DNA of 64,000 nt, taken from NCBI RefSeq assembly GCF_900105315.1, contig NZ_LT629766.1, forward strand, positions 2,356,001-2,420,000, in the 5' to 3' direction. The DNA is from Brevibacterium siliguriense (GTDB lineage: Bacteria > Actinomycetota > Actinomycetes > Actinomycetales > Brevibacteriaceae). Positions 24,841 to 34,521 of the stretch are shown here, in pieces. Position 1 is the first letter of the stretch; the number at the start of each line of letters is the position of its first letter. The notes beneath the pieces were generated by a model. It did not search any database. It was not told the origin of the DNA and worked only from the letters and a program-made list of their open reading frames with translations. Made by a program: the position numbers and the translations under genes.

Positions 24841-26878
24841 ATCCAGAAGACCTCGGCGCTGTTGCCGAGTACTCCTCACCCGTGCTGCGCGGTCGAGACA
24901 CCGTCATCACGATCCGAAGACCCGACCTTGAGACCAACACCTACCTCGCCCAGCTGTTCTCGCTGACAGAGGACAGCTCCAGGCGGCTGACCCACTCGTG
25001 GTCGGACTCGAACCCGCAGTGCGGGCGGAACTGGTCGGGCTACCTGAGCGCGGAGAAGAAAGCCGCCCCGCAGCTCTTCGTCGGCGACAGTCTGGAGACG
25101 GCACACCAGATCACGGACAACCACCTCGGCGTGTCCGAATTCGTCCTCGACGACTCCCGCGCCAGGGCCCTCTACGTCGCCCGGGTCGCCGAACCCGGCC
25201 GCTACGGACTCGATGACGCCATTCCTGCGGCCGAAGAGGCCCCACGCCGGATCACCACGGCAACCTACCTGGCCAACGGCCTCGGCTATACGAATGACCG
25301 TCCGGCCCGGGCCTTCCTCGTCGACCTCGCCGAACCCGGACTCGGCACCGTCGGTTTGCGCGGGGCCTCCGAAGTGCCGTTGTCGACCCTGCTGACAACC
25401 CCGGACACCGACGTCCACGACCCGCAGTTCTCTCCGCACGGCACGCGCGTGTCCGTGATCTCCTCCCTCCGCCCCGACTGGGGACAGCCGGACCTGCGCT
25501 CGACGGTCTGGCTGCTCGGGGAGAGGAGCCGACACCGCTCGACCTGCCCTCCATGGACGTCGGCGTGCACCGATGGCTCGACGAAGACACCGTCCTGCTG
25601 CTCGGCAACGCCCTGACACGCGACGAACTCGACTTCGTCGGACAGATGCCAGGTCTCTTCATCCACGATGTGAGCACCGGCTCCACGAGGCGGCTGTCCG
25701 ACCCGGAAACCGTGGCCCTGGCCGGGGTTCCACCACAGGTCCATGGGAGAACGGTCATCGCCGCCGTCGACGCCGACGGAGCCACACGGATCGTTCGCAT
25801 CGGCCTCGACGCGGCGGAGATCGCATTCGACGAACTCGAGTTCCTCACCGACGACACGACCGTCGTCAACGGCTTCGACCTCGACGGCGACACCCTCGTC
25901 TTCACCGGATCGACACCGCAGTCTCCCGCAGTGCTCGGCCGCATCACCCTCGGCGAGCGCGTGGAATCCTTGGCCGCCTCGGCGACGGGCGTCTCTGCCA
26001 TCGTCAAGGAGCATCCGGCACCGGCGAACTCCGTCCTGCCCCAGGTGCTGCGGGTGCCAGGCGTTTCCGGAACAATCACCGGCTGGCTGGCCAAACCGGT
26101 TGGCGACGGACCTTTTCCCGTCATCCTCAACATCCACGGCGGACCCTTCGCCCAGTACACGCATTCGTGGTTCGACGAGACCCAGGTGCTCACATCCGCA
26201 GGCTACGCCGTCGTATTCTCGAACCCGCGCGGTTCCGGCGGCCGTACCCGCAGTTGGGGGACCGCCGTCCAAGGCGATATGGCAGCTCCGGCGATGTCCG
26301 ACGTGCTCGTCGTTCTCGACCATGTCCTCGACACCGATCCTTCGCTCGACCGCGACCGTCTGGGCATCCAGGGCGGATCGTATGGGGGTTATCTCACAGC
26401 TATGACGATCGCCGCAGACCATCGCTTCCGCGCCGCCATCGTCGAACGCGGCTACCTCGACCCCGACAGCTTCGTCGGAACCTCCGACATCGGCCGCTTC
26501 TTCACCGAGGAGTACACGAGCCGCAGCCGTGAGGCCATCGAACGCCAGTCACCCCTGGCTCACGCCCCACAGGTCGGCACACCGACGCTGGTGATGCACT
26601 CGGAACTCGATCTGCGCTGCCCGCTGGAACAGGCCCAGCAGTACTATGCGGCCCTGCAGAGAGCCGGAGTCGACACCGAGATGCTCATCTTCCCCGGCGA
26701 GAACCACGAACTCTCCCGAGCCGGCCAGCCCCGCCATCGCAGACAGCGCTTCGAAGCCATCCTCGACTGGTGGGACCGCCGTCTGAGCGGCGGGGATCGG
26801 ACACAGTCGGAGGATGAGCGACATCCTCCGGAAGCGGCAGATCCCGAAGCCGCCTCCGCACCCGACTCCGCGTCATGA
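24837..26878 (+). pseudogene. S9-family prolyl oligopeptidase-like peptidase, split by a frameshift near 25520
   Basis: Two reading frames together make one S9 peptidase. The first (ATG 24837 to stop 25616) encodes the start of the beta-propeller up to DLRSTVWLLGE. The second, open through 25520 and ending at 26878, continues with EEPTPLDLPSMDVGVHRWLDED and then the alpha/beta-hydrolase domain, with nucleophile GGSYGG, HSELDLRCP (Asp) and GENHELS (His), the full triad. The switch lies around GGGGAGAGGAG at 25517-25527 and equals a loss of one base in a G-run. The product would otherwise be about 680 residues. It may be a real inactivating mutation, a sequencing error or a programmed -1 shift. 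The 4-base overlap with the HIT gene is intact. Confidence 0.8.
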
Positions 26879-26938
26879 GCGTCGAGTTGGTCGGTAGCGC
26901 ACAGAGCCGATATCGTTCTCTGGACCGCTGTCGCGCTC

Positions 26939-26967
26939 TTGCCGAAATCCCCCAGCATCATTATTCT
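26939..26967 (+). promoter_or_regulatory. Predicted promoter of the Nudix gene
   Basis: TTGCCG (26939-26944), 17 bases, TATTCT (26962-26967): a well-spaced sigma70-type promoter. It gives a leader of about 35 bases with GGAG before the ATG. Confidence 0.6.
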
Positions 26968-27008
26968 GCAAACACTTGCCTCCCCTCGCCGCCGATCACT
27001 GGAGAAAC

Positions 27009-27488
27009 ATGAAACCTCGTAAAGCCTCACGGGTCGTATTACTCAATGAGCGCGACGAGGTTCTCCTGATCCGGGCGCAGGATCTGCTGACGCCCAGCCA
27101 CCAATGGTGGATGACCTGCGGAGGCGGCTCTGAACTCGGCGAGTCGGCCGCGCAGACGGCAGCCCGGGAACTGGCGGAGGAGACCGGGATCGAATGCGAA
27201 CCTCACGAACTCATCGGTCCCTTGGCCACTCGTGACGAAGTCTTCGATTTCACGGAGAAGTCGCTGCGCCAGGTCGAAACCTACTTCGCGTTCCGCACCA
27301 CAGAGGACATCGAACTCGAAGACGCGGTGTGGACGGACATCGAGAAACGCAGCCTGCTCGAATTCCGCTGGTGGACCCGCGAGGAGCTCCTGGCCACGAC
27401 GGAGACGATCTATCCGAGGAACCTGCTCGGCCTCATCGATCTGGCCACCGCCGGGTCCGTTCCCGAAGTGCCGCTGGTCATCGACTGA
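27009..27488 (+). CDS. Nudix hydrolase
   Basis: Nudix enzymes cleave nucleoside diphosphates linked to another group. The 159-residue product has a complete Nudix box, GGSELGE then RELAEETGI (G-x5-E-x7-REUxEExGU), at about residues 38-60, so it should be catalytically competent. The start strand KASRVVLLNERDEVLLIRAQD is typical. The ATG at 27009 follows GGAG by 4 bases; an upstream in-frame start lacks this. Substrate is not evident. It has its own promoter and stands between the peptidase remnant and yebC. Confidence 0.88.
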   Translation: MKPRKASRVVLLNERDEVLLIRAQDLLTPSHQWWMTCGGGSELGESAAQTAARELAEETGIECEPHELIGPLATRDEVFDFTEKSLRQVETYFAFRTTEDIELEDAVWTDIEKRSLLEFRWWTREELLATTETIYPRNLLGLIDLATAGSVPEVPLVID

Positions 27489-27601
27489 ACTCGCGACGGC
27501 AGTACGGTGCGAGTCCGCACGGAACCGCGAACAGACGTCTGCACGAGCTTCCACGGTCAGCGTATAGACTTGAGAGGCTGTAACTACAGGAAGGAACACC
27601 A

Positions 27602-28354
27602 GTGTCAGGTCATTCCAAATGGGCAACGACTAAACACAAGAAGGCTGCCATCGATGCCAAGCGCGGCAAGCTCTTTGCCAAGCTGATCAAGAACATCGAG
27701 GTTGCCGCTCGCAACGGTGGTCCCGACCCCGACGGCAACCCGACGCTGTTCGATGCGATCCAGAAGGCGAAGAAGAACTCGGTTCCCGCCGACAACATCA
27801 CCCGCGCGGTCAAGCGCGGCGGCGGACTCGACGGTTCCGGAGTCAACTACGAGACGATCATGTACGAAGGCTACGCCGCCGGCGGTGTGGCGCTGCTCAT
27901 CGAGTGTCTCACCGACAACCGCAACCGTGCCGCCTCCGAAGTCCGTGTGGCCGTGACCCGCAACGGCGGTTCGATGGCCGATCCCGGTTCGGTGACCTAC
28001 AACTTCAACCGCAAGGGCGTCATCACGGTCAATGCGGAGGAGACTGACGAAGAGGCCATTCTGCTGGCGACCATGGACGCCGGAGCCGAAGAGGTCAAGG
28101 AAATCGGCGACAAGTTCGAGATCATCTGCGAGGCCACCGATCTCGTGGCCGTGCGCACCGCCCTCGTCGACGACGGAATCGACTACGACTCGGCCGAAGC
28201 CTCCTTCGTGCCCGAGCTCGAGGTCAGCCTCGACGCGGATACCGCGCAGAAGGTCTTCGCCCTCATCGACGCGCTCGAAGACAGCGACGAGGTGCAGAAC
28301 GTCTACTCGAACGCCGATGTCAGCGATGAGGTCCTCGCCGAACTCGATGCCTGA
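27602..28354 (+). CDS. yebC: YebC/PmpR-family protein (DUF28)
   Basis: YebC-family proteins are reported as transcription regulators and, more recently, as ribosome-associated factors easing proline stalls. The 250-residue product begins [23 protein letters not shown], the invariant family start, and continues with NKxGG-like motifs ([13 protein letters not shown]). The GTG is preceded by AGGAAGG; TAGACT at 27565-27570 is a probable -10. It is followed by ruvC with a one-base overlap, the conserved yebC-ruvC-ruvA-ruvB order, and so probably heads that operon. Confidence 0.95.
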   Translation: MSGHSKWATTKHKKAAIDAKRGKLFAKLIKNIEVAARNGGPDPDGNPTLFDAIQKAKKNSVPADNITRAVKRGGGLDGSGVNYETIMYEGYAAGGVALLIECLTDNRNRAASEVRVAVTRNGGSMADPGSVTYNFNRKGVITVNAEETDEEAILLATMDAGAEEVKEIGDKFEIICEATDLVAVRTALVDDGIDYDSAEASFVPELEVSLDADTAQKVFALIDALEDSDEVQNVYSNADVSDEVLAELDA

Positions 28355-28950
28355 TGCGCATCCTCGGCGTTGATCCCGGACTGACCCGGTGCGGGCTCGG
28401 TGTCATCGACACCCTGCCCGCCCGGAAGGCGAAGATGGTGGCCGTCGACGTCCTGCGGACTCCCTCGGTCGATTCCGTCGACCTGCGTCTCGGTGCCATC
28501 GCCGAGGCGTTCGACACGTGGCTGGATACGTACCGTCCCGATGTCGTGGCCATCGAACGGGTCTTCGCCCGCAACGATGTGTCCACGATCATGGGCACTG
28601 CCCAGGCATCGGGACTGACCATGGGGTTGGCTGCCCGCCGCGGACTGCCCGTGGCCATGCACACCCCGTCCGAGGTCAAGGCCGCGATCACCGGTTCCGG
28701 ACGAGCTGACAAGAAGCAGGTGACCTCGATGGTCACGCGGATCCTCGGCCTCGACGCACCGCCGAAGCCCGCCGACGCTGCCGATGCCCTGGCGATCGCG
28801 ATCTGCCACTCCTGGCGTGGGGCACTGTCGGCCCAATCGACTCCGGGGATGAACAAGGACCTCACCGAACGCAAATCCGGCGGACGGCAGGGGAGCGGAC
28901 TGACGAAGGCTCAGCAGCAATGGGCCGAGGCTATGCGGCGCGCCAGATGA
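28354..28950 (+). CDS. ruvC: Crossover junction endodeoxyribonuclease RuvC
   Basis: RuvC is the Holliday-junction resolvase. The 198-residue product has the RNase H-like catalytic acids: D7 in GVDPG, Glu in [11 protein letters not shown], and the C-terminal Asp pair in DAADALAIA. It is slightly longer than the E. coli enzyme because of a Gly/Lys-rich tail ([19 protein letters not shown]). The ATG overlaps the yebC stop by one base (TGATG). It works with RuvA and RuvB encoded next. Confidence 0.96.
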   Translation: MRILGVDPGLTRCGLGVIDTLPARKAKMVAVDVLRTPSVDSVDLRLGAIAEAFDTWLDTYRPDVVAIERVFARNDVSTIMGTAQASGLTMGLAARRGLPVAMHTPSEVKAAITGSGRADKKQVTSMVTRILGLDAPPKPADAADALAIAICHSWRGALSAQSTPGMNKDLTERKSGGRQGSGLTKAQQQWAEAMRRAR

Positions 28951-29014
28951 GCATGGGGGAGCGGGTGCCTGCTAACCTGGATTCGTACACGTGTTCCCCC
29001 AAGAAAGGCTGTTC

Positions 29015-29611
29015 GTGATCAGTTTCCTCGCCGGTACTGTGCATCGGATCGCAGCTGACCACCTCGTCGTTCTCACCTACGGTGTCGGCCGCAAGGTCCA
29101 CGTCATCCCTGATACCCTGGCCGGGACTCGGCACGGGGCCGAGATCGAACTGGTCACCAGCCTCGTGGTGCGCGAAGACTCGATGACCCTTTACGGCTTC
29201 GGCACCGAGGACGAGAACCACACCTTCGAGGTGCTGCTGTCGATCTCCGGAATCGGTCCGCGTCTGGCGATGGCGATCCTGTCCGTGATGGGGCCCGACG
29301 AGCTCGCCGCCGCGATCACGAACCAGGACGCGAATGCGCTCACCCGGGTGCCCGGAATCGGGAAGAAAGGCGCCTCACGCATCATCCTCGAACTCGAGAA
29401 CAAACTGCCGAAGCTCACCGCCGCCGCTTCCGGGCCGACCCTGTCCTTCGGCGGCGGCAACCAGCAGGTCGTCGACGCTCTCGTCGGACTCGGTTGGAAG
29501 GAAGCGCAGGCCGAGGAGGTCGTCGCCGAGGTCGTCAAGGAGACCGGTGCTGATGCCGGCACCTCCGTGGTCCTCAAGGCCGCGCTGAAGGTCCTGGGTG
29601 CGAAGAAATGA
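29015..29611 (+). CDS. ruvA: Holliday junction branch-migration protein RuvA
   Basis: RuvA binds the four-way junction and loads RuvB. The 198-residue product has the N-terminal OB fold ([25 protein letters not shown]), tandem helix-hairpin-helix motifs ([16 protein letters not shown] and [19 protein letters not shown]) and the C-terminal RuvB-binding domain ([16 protein letters not shown]). GTG 29015 is chosen: AAGAAAGG lies upstream and it matches the family N terminus, whereas the frame open from 28991 adds eight residues. It sits 64 bases after ruvC, with a possible -10 (TAACCT) in the gap. Confidence 0.96.
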   Translation: MISFLAGTVHRIAADHLVVLTYGVGRKVHVIPDTLAGTRHGAEIELVTSLVVREDSMTLYGFGTEDENHTFEVLLSISGIGPRLAMAILSVMGPDELAAAITNQDANALTRVPGIGKKGASRIILELENKLPKLTAAASGPTLSFGGGNQQVVDALVGLGWKEAQAEEVVAEVVKETGADAGTSVVLKAALKVLGAKK

Positions 29612-30684
29612 CGAGTTCCTTCGACCGTGACTCCTACGAGGTGGACTTCGGTGAGCAGGATCTGACCGGAGCCGAACAGGAGAGGCTCGTCTCCGGTCGC
29701 GCCGAGACTGCAGATCGCGATGCCGAGGCGGCGCTGCGTCCGAAGGGCCTGACCGACTTCATCGGCCAGCCGCAGGTGCGTGAACAGCTATCGCTCGTGC
29801 TCGACGCGGCGAAGGCCAGACAGAAGGCTCCCGACCATGTGCTGCTCTCCGGCCCTCCCGGGCTCGGCAAGACCACTCTGGCGATGATCATCGCGCATGA
29901 GATGAACTCGAGCCTGCGGGTGACGTCCGGTCCGGCCGTTCAGCATGCCGGTGACCTCGCCGCCATCCTGTCCTCTCTCGAAGAGGGTGAAGTCCTCTTC
30001 ATCGACGAGATCCACCGGATGGCACGGGCGGCGGAAGAGATGCTGTACGTGGCGATGGAGGATTTCCGAGTCGACGTCATCGTCGGCAAGGGTCCCGGCG
30101 CCACTGCCATCCCGCTCGACCTCCCACAGTTCACCCTTGTCGGTGCGACCACCAGGTCCGGTCTGCTGCCGGCGCCTCTGCGCGACCGCTTCGGCTTCAC
30201 TGCCCTGCTCGACTTCTATTCGAGTGCGGACCTGCTCACGGTTCTGCAGCGCTCGGCCCGGATGCTCGGCATCGAATCCGAACTGGCCGGGCTCGAAGAG
30301 ATCTCCACGCGGTCCCGGGGCACTCCCCGAATCGCGAACCGTCTGCTGCGCCGCGTCCGCGACTGGGCGCAGGTGCGCGGCAGCGGACTCATCGACGAGG
30401 AAGCCGCCACCAACGCTCTGCGCGTCTACGAGGTCGACGAACTCGGTCTCGATCGCCTCGATCGGTCGGTTCTGCAGGTTCTGTGCAAGCGCTTCGGCGG
30501 GGGCCCGGTGGGGCTGGGCACCCTCGCAGTGTCCGTCGGCGAAGAAGCCGATACTGTCGAAACCGTGTCCGAGCCCTACCTCGTGCGGGAGGGGCTGATC
30601 AGCCGCACCCCACGTGGCCGCGTGGCCACCACGGCGGCCTGGAAGCACCTGAAAATGCAGATCCCAGCAAACTATGAGTTCTGA
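29608..30684 (+). CDS. ruvB: Holliday junction DNA helicase RuvB
   Basis: RuvB is the hexameric AAA+ motor that drives branch migration. The 358-residue product shows Walker [10 protein letters not shown] (82-90), Walker B FIDEIHRM, sensor 1 GATTRSG, the arginine-finger region LRDRFGF and a C-terminal winged helix ([18 protein letters not shown]). The ATG overlaps the ruvA stop by 4 bases. An acidic N-terminal extension of about 30 residues is usual in actinomycetes. Confidence 0.97.
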   Translation: MTSSFDRDSYEVDFGEQDLTGAEQERLVSGRAETADRDAEAALRPKGLTDFIGQPQVREQLSLVLDAAKARQKAPDHVLLSGPPGLGKTTLAMIIAHEMNSSLRVTSGPAVQHAGDLAAILSSLEEGEVLFIDEIHRMARAAEEMLYVAMEDFRVDVIVGKGPGATAIPLDLPQFTLVGATTRSGLLPAPLRDRFGFTALLDFYSSADLLTVLQRSARMLGIESELAGLEEISTRSRGTPRIANRLLRRVRDWAQVRGSGLIDEEAATNALRVYEVDELGLDRLDRSVLQVLCKRFGGGPVGLGTLAVSVGEEADTVETVSEPYLVREGLISRTPRGRVATTAAWKHLKMQIPANYEF

Positions 30685-30765
30685 ACCCCGCATTTGAGTT
30701 CGCTATGAGTGGTGAGGACGAACTAAGCTGGTTCACTGATTCATTCATATGAAAGGCTGATATCT

Positions 30766-31314
30766 GTGGATTTGCTCATCCCTCTTGCGCTTGCTGCGCT
30801 GCTGATCTTTTTCCTGTTCAATTCTCGGCGTAAGCAGAAAGCGCGTGCGGAGCAGATCAAGTCGGGGCTCGTGCCCGGCGCAACCGTGATGACGACGTTC
30901 GGTGTCTTCGGCACCGTGCTCTCCATCGATGAAGAGAACAACCAGGTGACCATCGAATCGGGACCCGGAACTGTTCTGCGCGTCCACCGCCAGGCCATCG
31001 GCCAGATTGAGAACAACCAGGCCGCCGAGTCCCTCGACGCTCCTGGAGCCGCCGCGCCCGCCGTCGATGCTGATAACGATGCGGACGCCGCCGAGGAGAA
31101 GCCGGCCATCACCGATGCCGAGCTCGACGCCATGAACGAACGCAAGCGCGCCGAGAAGGACGCAAAAGACGAAGACGCAGCTGATGACGTCATCGCTGAC
31201 GAAACGGCTGCGAAGACCGAGGACGTCGACGCCGACGCTGCAGCTGAGACCGATGCCGACTCCGCCGCCGCGGACGACGATTCCACGGACTCGGATACTG
31301 ACAAGAAGAACTGA
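30766..31314 (+). CDS. yajC: Preprotein translocase subunit YajC
   Basis: YajC is the small membrane partner of SecDF in the Sec holotranslocon. The 182-residue product has one N-terminal membrane helix (LLIPLALAALLIFFLFNSRR), then the conserved VPGATVMTTFGVFGTVLSIDEENN and VLRVHRQAIGQI. The last 80 residues are a highly acidic Ala/Asp-rich tail without known function; E. coli YajC is only 110 residues. GTG 30766 follows AAAGG. It is followed by secD and secF, the usual order. Confidence 0.93.
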   Translation: MDLLIPLALAALLIFFLFNSRRKQKARAEQIKSGLVPGATVMTTFGVFGTVLSIDEENNQVTIESGPGTVLRVHRQAIGQIENNQAAESLDAPGAAAPAVDADNDADAAEEKPAITDAELDAMNERKRAEKDAKDEDAADDVIADETAAKTEDVDADAAAETDADSAAADDDSTDSDTDKKN

Positions 31315-31352
31315 TCCGTTCTCACACTCTGCTCCCGACTGAAAGCTGAAAC

Positions 31353-33488
31353 GTGTCCGATATCGAAGAAAAACCACGCCCTGGTTTGCGCTTCCTGTGG
31401 CTGACCATCATCACTGTGGTCCTCGCCGCAATCATCGCCGGCGGAGTCATCTGGTCCAATGCCACGACGAGTCCGAAACTCGCACTCGATCTCGAGGGCG
31501 GAACGTCGATCATCCTGGAGCCGCAGGTATCCAAGGGCACGGACATCAGCAAGGAGCAGCTCGACCAGGCCGTGGCTATCATCCGCCAGCGCGTCGACTC
31601 GACCGGGGTCTCCGAAGCAGAGATCACGACGCAGGGCGATCGCAATATCGTCGTGAACCTGCCTGGCAACCCTGATGAGGAGACGCGAAACCTCGTGCGC
31701 TCATCGGCTCAGCTCGTGTTCCGTCGTGTGGCGCTGGTCGGTGACCCGCGTTCACAGGAGCAGATCCAGAAGGAGCAGGAGAAGAGCGGCGGCCAGGAGT
31801 CGGGCGGCGATGACGGGCTGAGCGACGAGGAGCGCAAACGCCTCGAGGACCTCACCGGTGCCGATTCGAAGGGCGACGGCCAGGGCCAGGAGCAGGCTCC
31901 GTCCGGCGGCGGCGAAGTCGTCAAAGCCGGAGGATCGGCTGAGAAGAAAACCGACGAATCCTCCTCGAAGACGAAGTCCTCGGAATCGAAGAGCAAGGAC
32001 ACGGAGAAGTCCGGGCAAGGCAGCGGATCGAGCGAAGGCTCGAAGGTCACCGACTCGACACCGCGGCCTCTGTTCGATCCCGAGAAGGATGCTTCTGAGT
32101 GGCAGACGAACAAGATCATCAAGGAATACACAGAGCTCGACTGCACGAATAAGAAGAACCGGACGGGCGGCCAGCAGAAGCCCGCGGACGAACCGGTCGT
32201 CTCATGCTCCGAGGACGGACAGGCGAAGTACATCCTCGGACCCGTCGAACTCTCCGGTGATCACCTCGCCGATGCCAGTGCGGGCTATGCAGCGGGAGCC
32301 AACGGCGTGCAGACCAACAACCCTGCCGTCAATCTGTCCTTCGATGCGACCGGCCGTGAGATCTTCAAGCAGATCACCTCTGACATCACCGGCAAACAGC
32401 AGCCGTACAACCAGTTCGCGATCGAACTCGATGGTCTCGTGCTCTCGGCTCCGTCCTCGGACGCAGTGATCACCGACGGCAACGCGCAGATCACCGGTGA
32501 CTTCTCCCTCGACGAGGCACAGACTCTGGCCAATCAGCTCAAGAACGGTTCGCTGCCGCTGAGCTTCCAGGTCCAGAGCGAGGACCAGATCTCGCCGACC
32601 CTGGGATCGAACTACCTCAAGATCGGTCTGCTCACCGGACTCGTCGGACTCCTCCTCGTCGTCGTCTACTCGCTGCTGCAGTACCGAGTGCTCGGCCTCG
32701 TCACGGTCTCGAGCCTCGTCGTCGCCGGTGTGCTCACGTATCTGCTGCTGTTGTTGGCATCGTGGAGATACGGCTACAGACTGTCTCTGGCGGGTGTCGC
32801 CGGTATCATCATCGGCATCGGCATGGCGGCCGACTCGTTCATCGTCTACTTCGAACGTGTCAGAGACGAGCTGCGCAGCGGGCGCAATCTGCTCTCCGCC
32901 GTCGAAGTCGGCTGGGACCGCGCCAAGCGCACGATCTACGCTTCGAAGGCCGTGAACATGCTCGCCGCGGTCATTCTCTACATCCTGGCCGTGGGCTCGG
33001 TGCGAGGCTTCGCCTTCACCCTGGGTCTGACCGTGATCATCGACGTGCTCATCGTCTTCCTGTTCACCCACCCGATGCTGCAGTTCCTGGCCCGCACGAA
33101 GTTCTTCGGCGAGGGCCACCCGATGTCGGGTATGGATCCGCGTCTGCTCGGGGTCAAACCCGCTGCATACCGCGGAGCGCTGAACCTGTCGATCGATGAC
33201 AAGGACAAGTCGCCCGAGGCGAAGCGTCGTGAGAAAGCGCGGATGCGCAAGGCCGGAATAGCAGCCGAGGACTCCCAGACGACTGCGGCAGCAGCCGCGT
33301 CCGAAACGGAGGAGACCTCGACGAAGAAGAGCAAAGCCGCGAAGTCGGCGAAGTCGAAAGGGTCGAAGACCGCGACTGCGACGGGCGGAATGACCATCGC
33401 CGAACGTAAGGCCGCGGCTCGACGAGCCGAAGAGGACGATGCCGCCAAAGACTCGGCAGCATCGGATGGCAAGGAGGCTGACAAGTGA
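31353..33488 (+). CDS. secD: Protein translocase subunit SecD
   Basis: SecD, with SecF, uses the proton gradient to pull secreted proteins out of the Sec channel. The 711-residue product has an N-terminal membrane helix, the large extracytoplasmic domain starting LALDLEGGTSIILEP, and the six-helix RND-like domain (LLTGLVGLLLVVVYSLLQYR to LGLTVIIDVLIVFLFTHPML). Residues about 130-235 are an inserted Lys/Ser/Gly/Glu-rich stretch, and after the last helix comes a Lys/Ala-rich cytosolic tail of about 110 residues. Both are common in actinobacterial SecD. GTG 31353 follows GAAAG; secF overlaps by 4 bases. Confidence 0.95.
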   Translation: MSDIEEKPRPGLRFLWLTIITVVLAAIIAGGVIWSNATTSPKLALDLEGGTSIILEPQVSKGTDISKEQLDQAVAIIRQRVDSTGVSEAEITTQGDRNIVVNLPGNPDEETRNLVRSSAQLVFRRVALVGDPRSQEQIQKEQEKSGGQESGGDDGLSDEERKRLEDLTGADSKGDGQGQEQAPSGGGEVVKAGGSAEKKTDESSSKTKSSESKSKDTEKSGQGSGSSEGSKVTDSTPRPLFDPEKDASEWQTNKIIKEYTELDCTNKKNRTGGQQKPADEPVVSCSEDGQAKYILGPVELSGDHLADASAGYAAGANGVQTNNPAVNLSFDATGREIFKQITSDITGKQQPYNQFAIELDGLVLSAPSSDAVITDGNAQITGDFSLDEAQTLANQLKNGSLPLSFQVQSEDQISPTLGSNYLKIGLLTGLVGLLLVVVYSLLQYRVLGLVTVSSLVVAGVLTYLLLLLASWRYGYRLSLAGVAGIIIGIGMAADSFIVYFERVRDELRSGRNLLSAVEVGWDRAKRTIYASKAVNMLAAVILYILAVGSVRGFAFTLGLTVIIDVLIVFLFTHPMLQFLARTKFFGEGHPMSGMDPRLLGVKPAAYRGALNLSIDDKDKSPEAKRREKARMRKAGIAAEDSQTTAAAAASETEETSTKKSKAAKSAKSKGSKTATATGGMTIAERKAAARRAEEDDAAKDSAASDGKEADK

Positions 33489-34501
33489 AACGGTTCTTTG
33501 CCTGGGGCAACCGCCTGCACAGCGGCGAATCATCGATCCCGTTCGTCGGCAAGGCGAAGCTGTGGCTCGGCATCGCCGGCGTCCTCGTCCTCCTGTCCCT
33601 GCTCGTCCCGCTCATCTTCGGCTTCAACTTCGGCATCGCCTTCAAAGGCGGTTCGCAGTTCCAGGTCGACCACGTCAGCGACACCTCGGCAGCCAAGGGC
33701 GAAGGCATCGTCAACGAGGCGGTGTCCGGATCCGAACCGCGCCTGACGCCGACCAGCGACACGGCCGTCCAGATCGAGACGAACCAGCTCACCGACTCGC
33801 AGATGCAGGACGTCCGCGACGCCCTCGTCGGGGGCTACGACGTGAAAGTCGAAGACGTCACCTCGACATTCGTCGGTCCCGAATGGGGACAGGACGTGAC
33901 GTCGAAGATGATCCGCGCACTCGTCATCTTCGTTGCCATCGCGCTCGTCGTCATGGCGCTGTACTTCCGCACCTGGAAGATGTCGGTCGCCGCGATCGTC
34001 GGACTCTTCGCCGTGATGATCGTGACCATGGGCATCTACTCGGCCACCGGCTTCGAAGTCACACCGGAGGCCATCATCGGCTTCCTCACAGTGCTCAGCT
34101 TCTCGCTCTACGACACGGTGGTCGTCTTCGACAAGATCCGAGAGAACACGAGCAGATTCGAGGAGAAGCGGAACCTCAAATTCTCCGAACTCGTCAACCT
34201 CGGTGTGAATCAGACGACCGTGCGCTCGATCAACACCTCGGTGGTGTCCGTTCTCCCGATCGCCTCGATCCTCTTCATCGGCGTGTTCCTGCTCGGCGCG
34301 GGCACGCTGGTCGATATCTCGCTGTCGCTGTTCATCGGTACTATAGTGGCAGCCGCTTCGACGCTGTTCGTCGCGAGCCCCCTCTACGCCGTCCTCCGTG
34401 CCAACGAGCCGGCGGTCAAGGCACAGGAGGAGGCCGTGCGTGAACTACGCTTGAAGAACGGGGAAGCAGACGTCCCACCGGTGACTCACGCCGAAGTCTG
34501 A
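33485..34501 (+). CDS. secF: Protein translocase subunit SecF
   Basis: SecF pairs with SecD in the export motor. The 338-residue product has a first helix ([20 protein letters not shown]), the P4-type domain beginning [17 protein letters not shown], and the conserved helices with [17 protein letters not shown] and [17 protein letters not shown]. The GTG overlaps the secD stop (GTGA). It is followed after 20 bases by rel, an arrangement widespread in actinomycetes. Confidence 0.96.
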   Translation: MKRFFAWGNRLHSGESSIPFVGKAKLWLGIAGVLVLLSLLVPLIFGFNFGIAFKGGSQFQVDHVSDTSAAKGEGIVNEAVSGSEPRLTPTSDTAVQIETNQLTDSQMQDVRDALVGGYDVKVEDVTSTFVGPEWGQDVTSKMIRALVIFVAIALVVMALYFRTWKMSVAAIVGLFAVMIVTMGIYSATGFEVTPEAIIGFLTVLSFSLYDTVVVFDKIRENTSRFEEKRNLKFSELVNLGVNQTTVRSINTSVVSVLPIASILFIGVFLLGAGTLVDISLSLFIGTIVAAASTLFVASPLYAVLRANEPAVKAQEEAVRELRLKNGEADVPPVTHAEV

Positions 34502-34521
34502 TTCCCGAGAGAGGAGATGTT

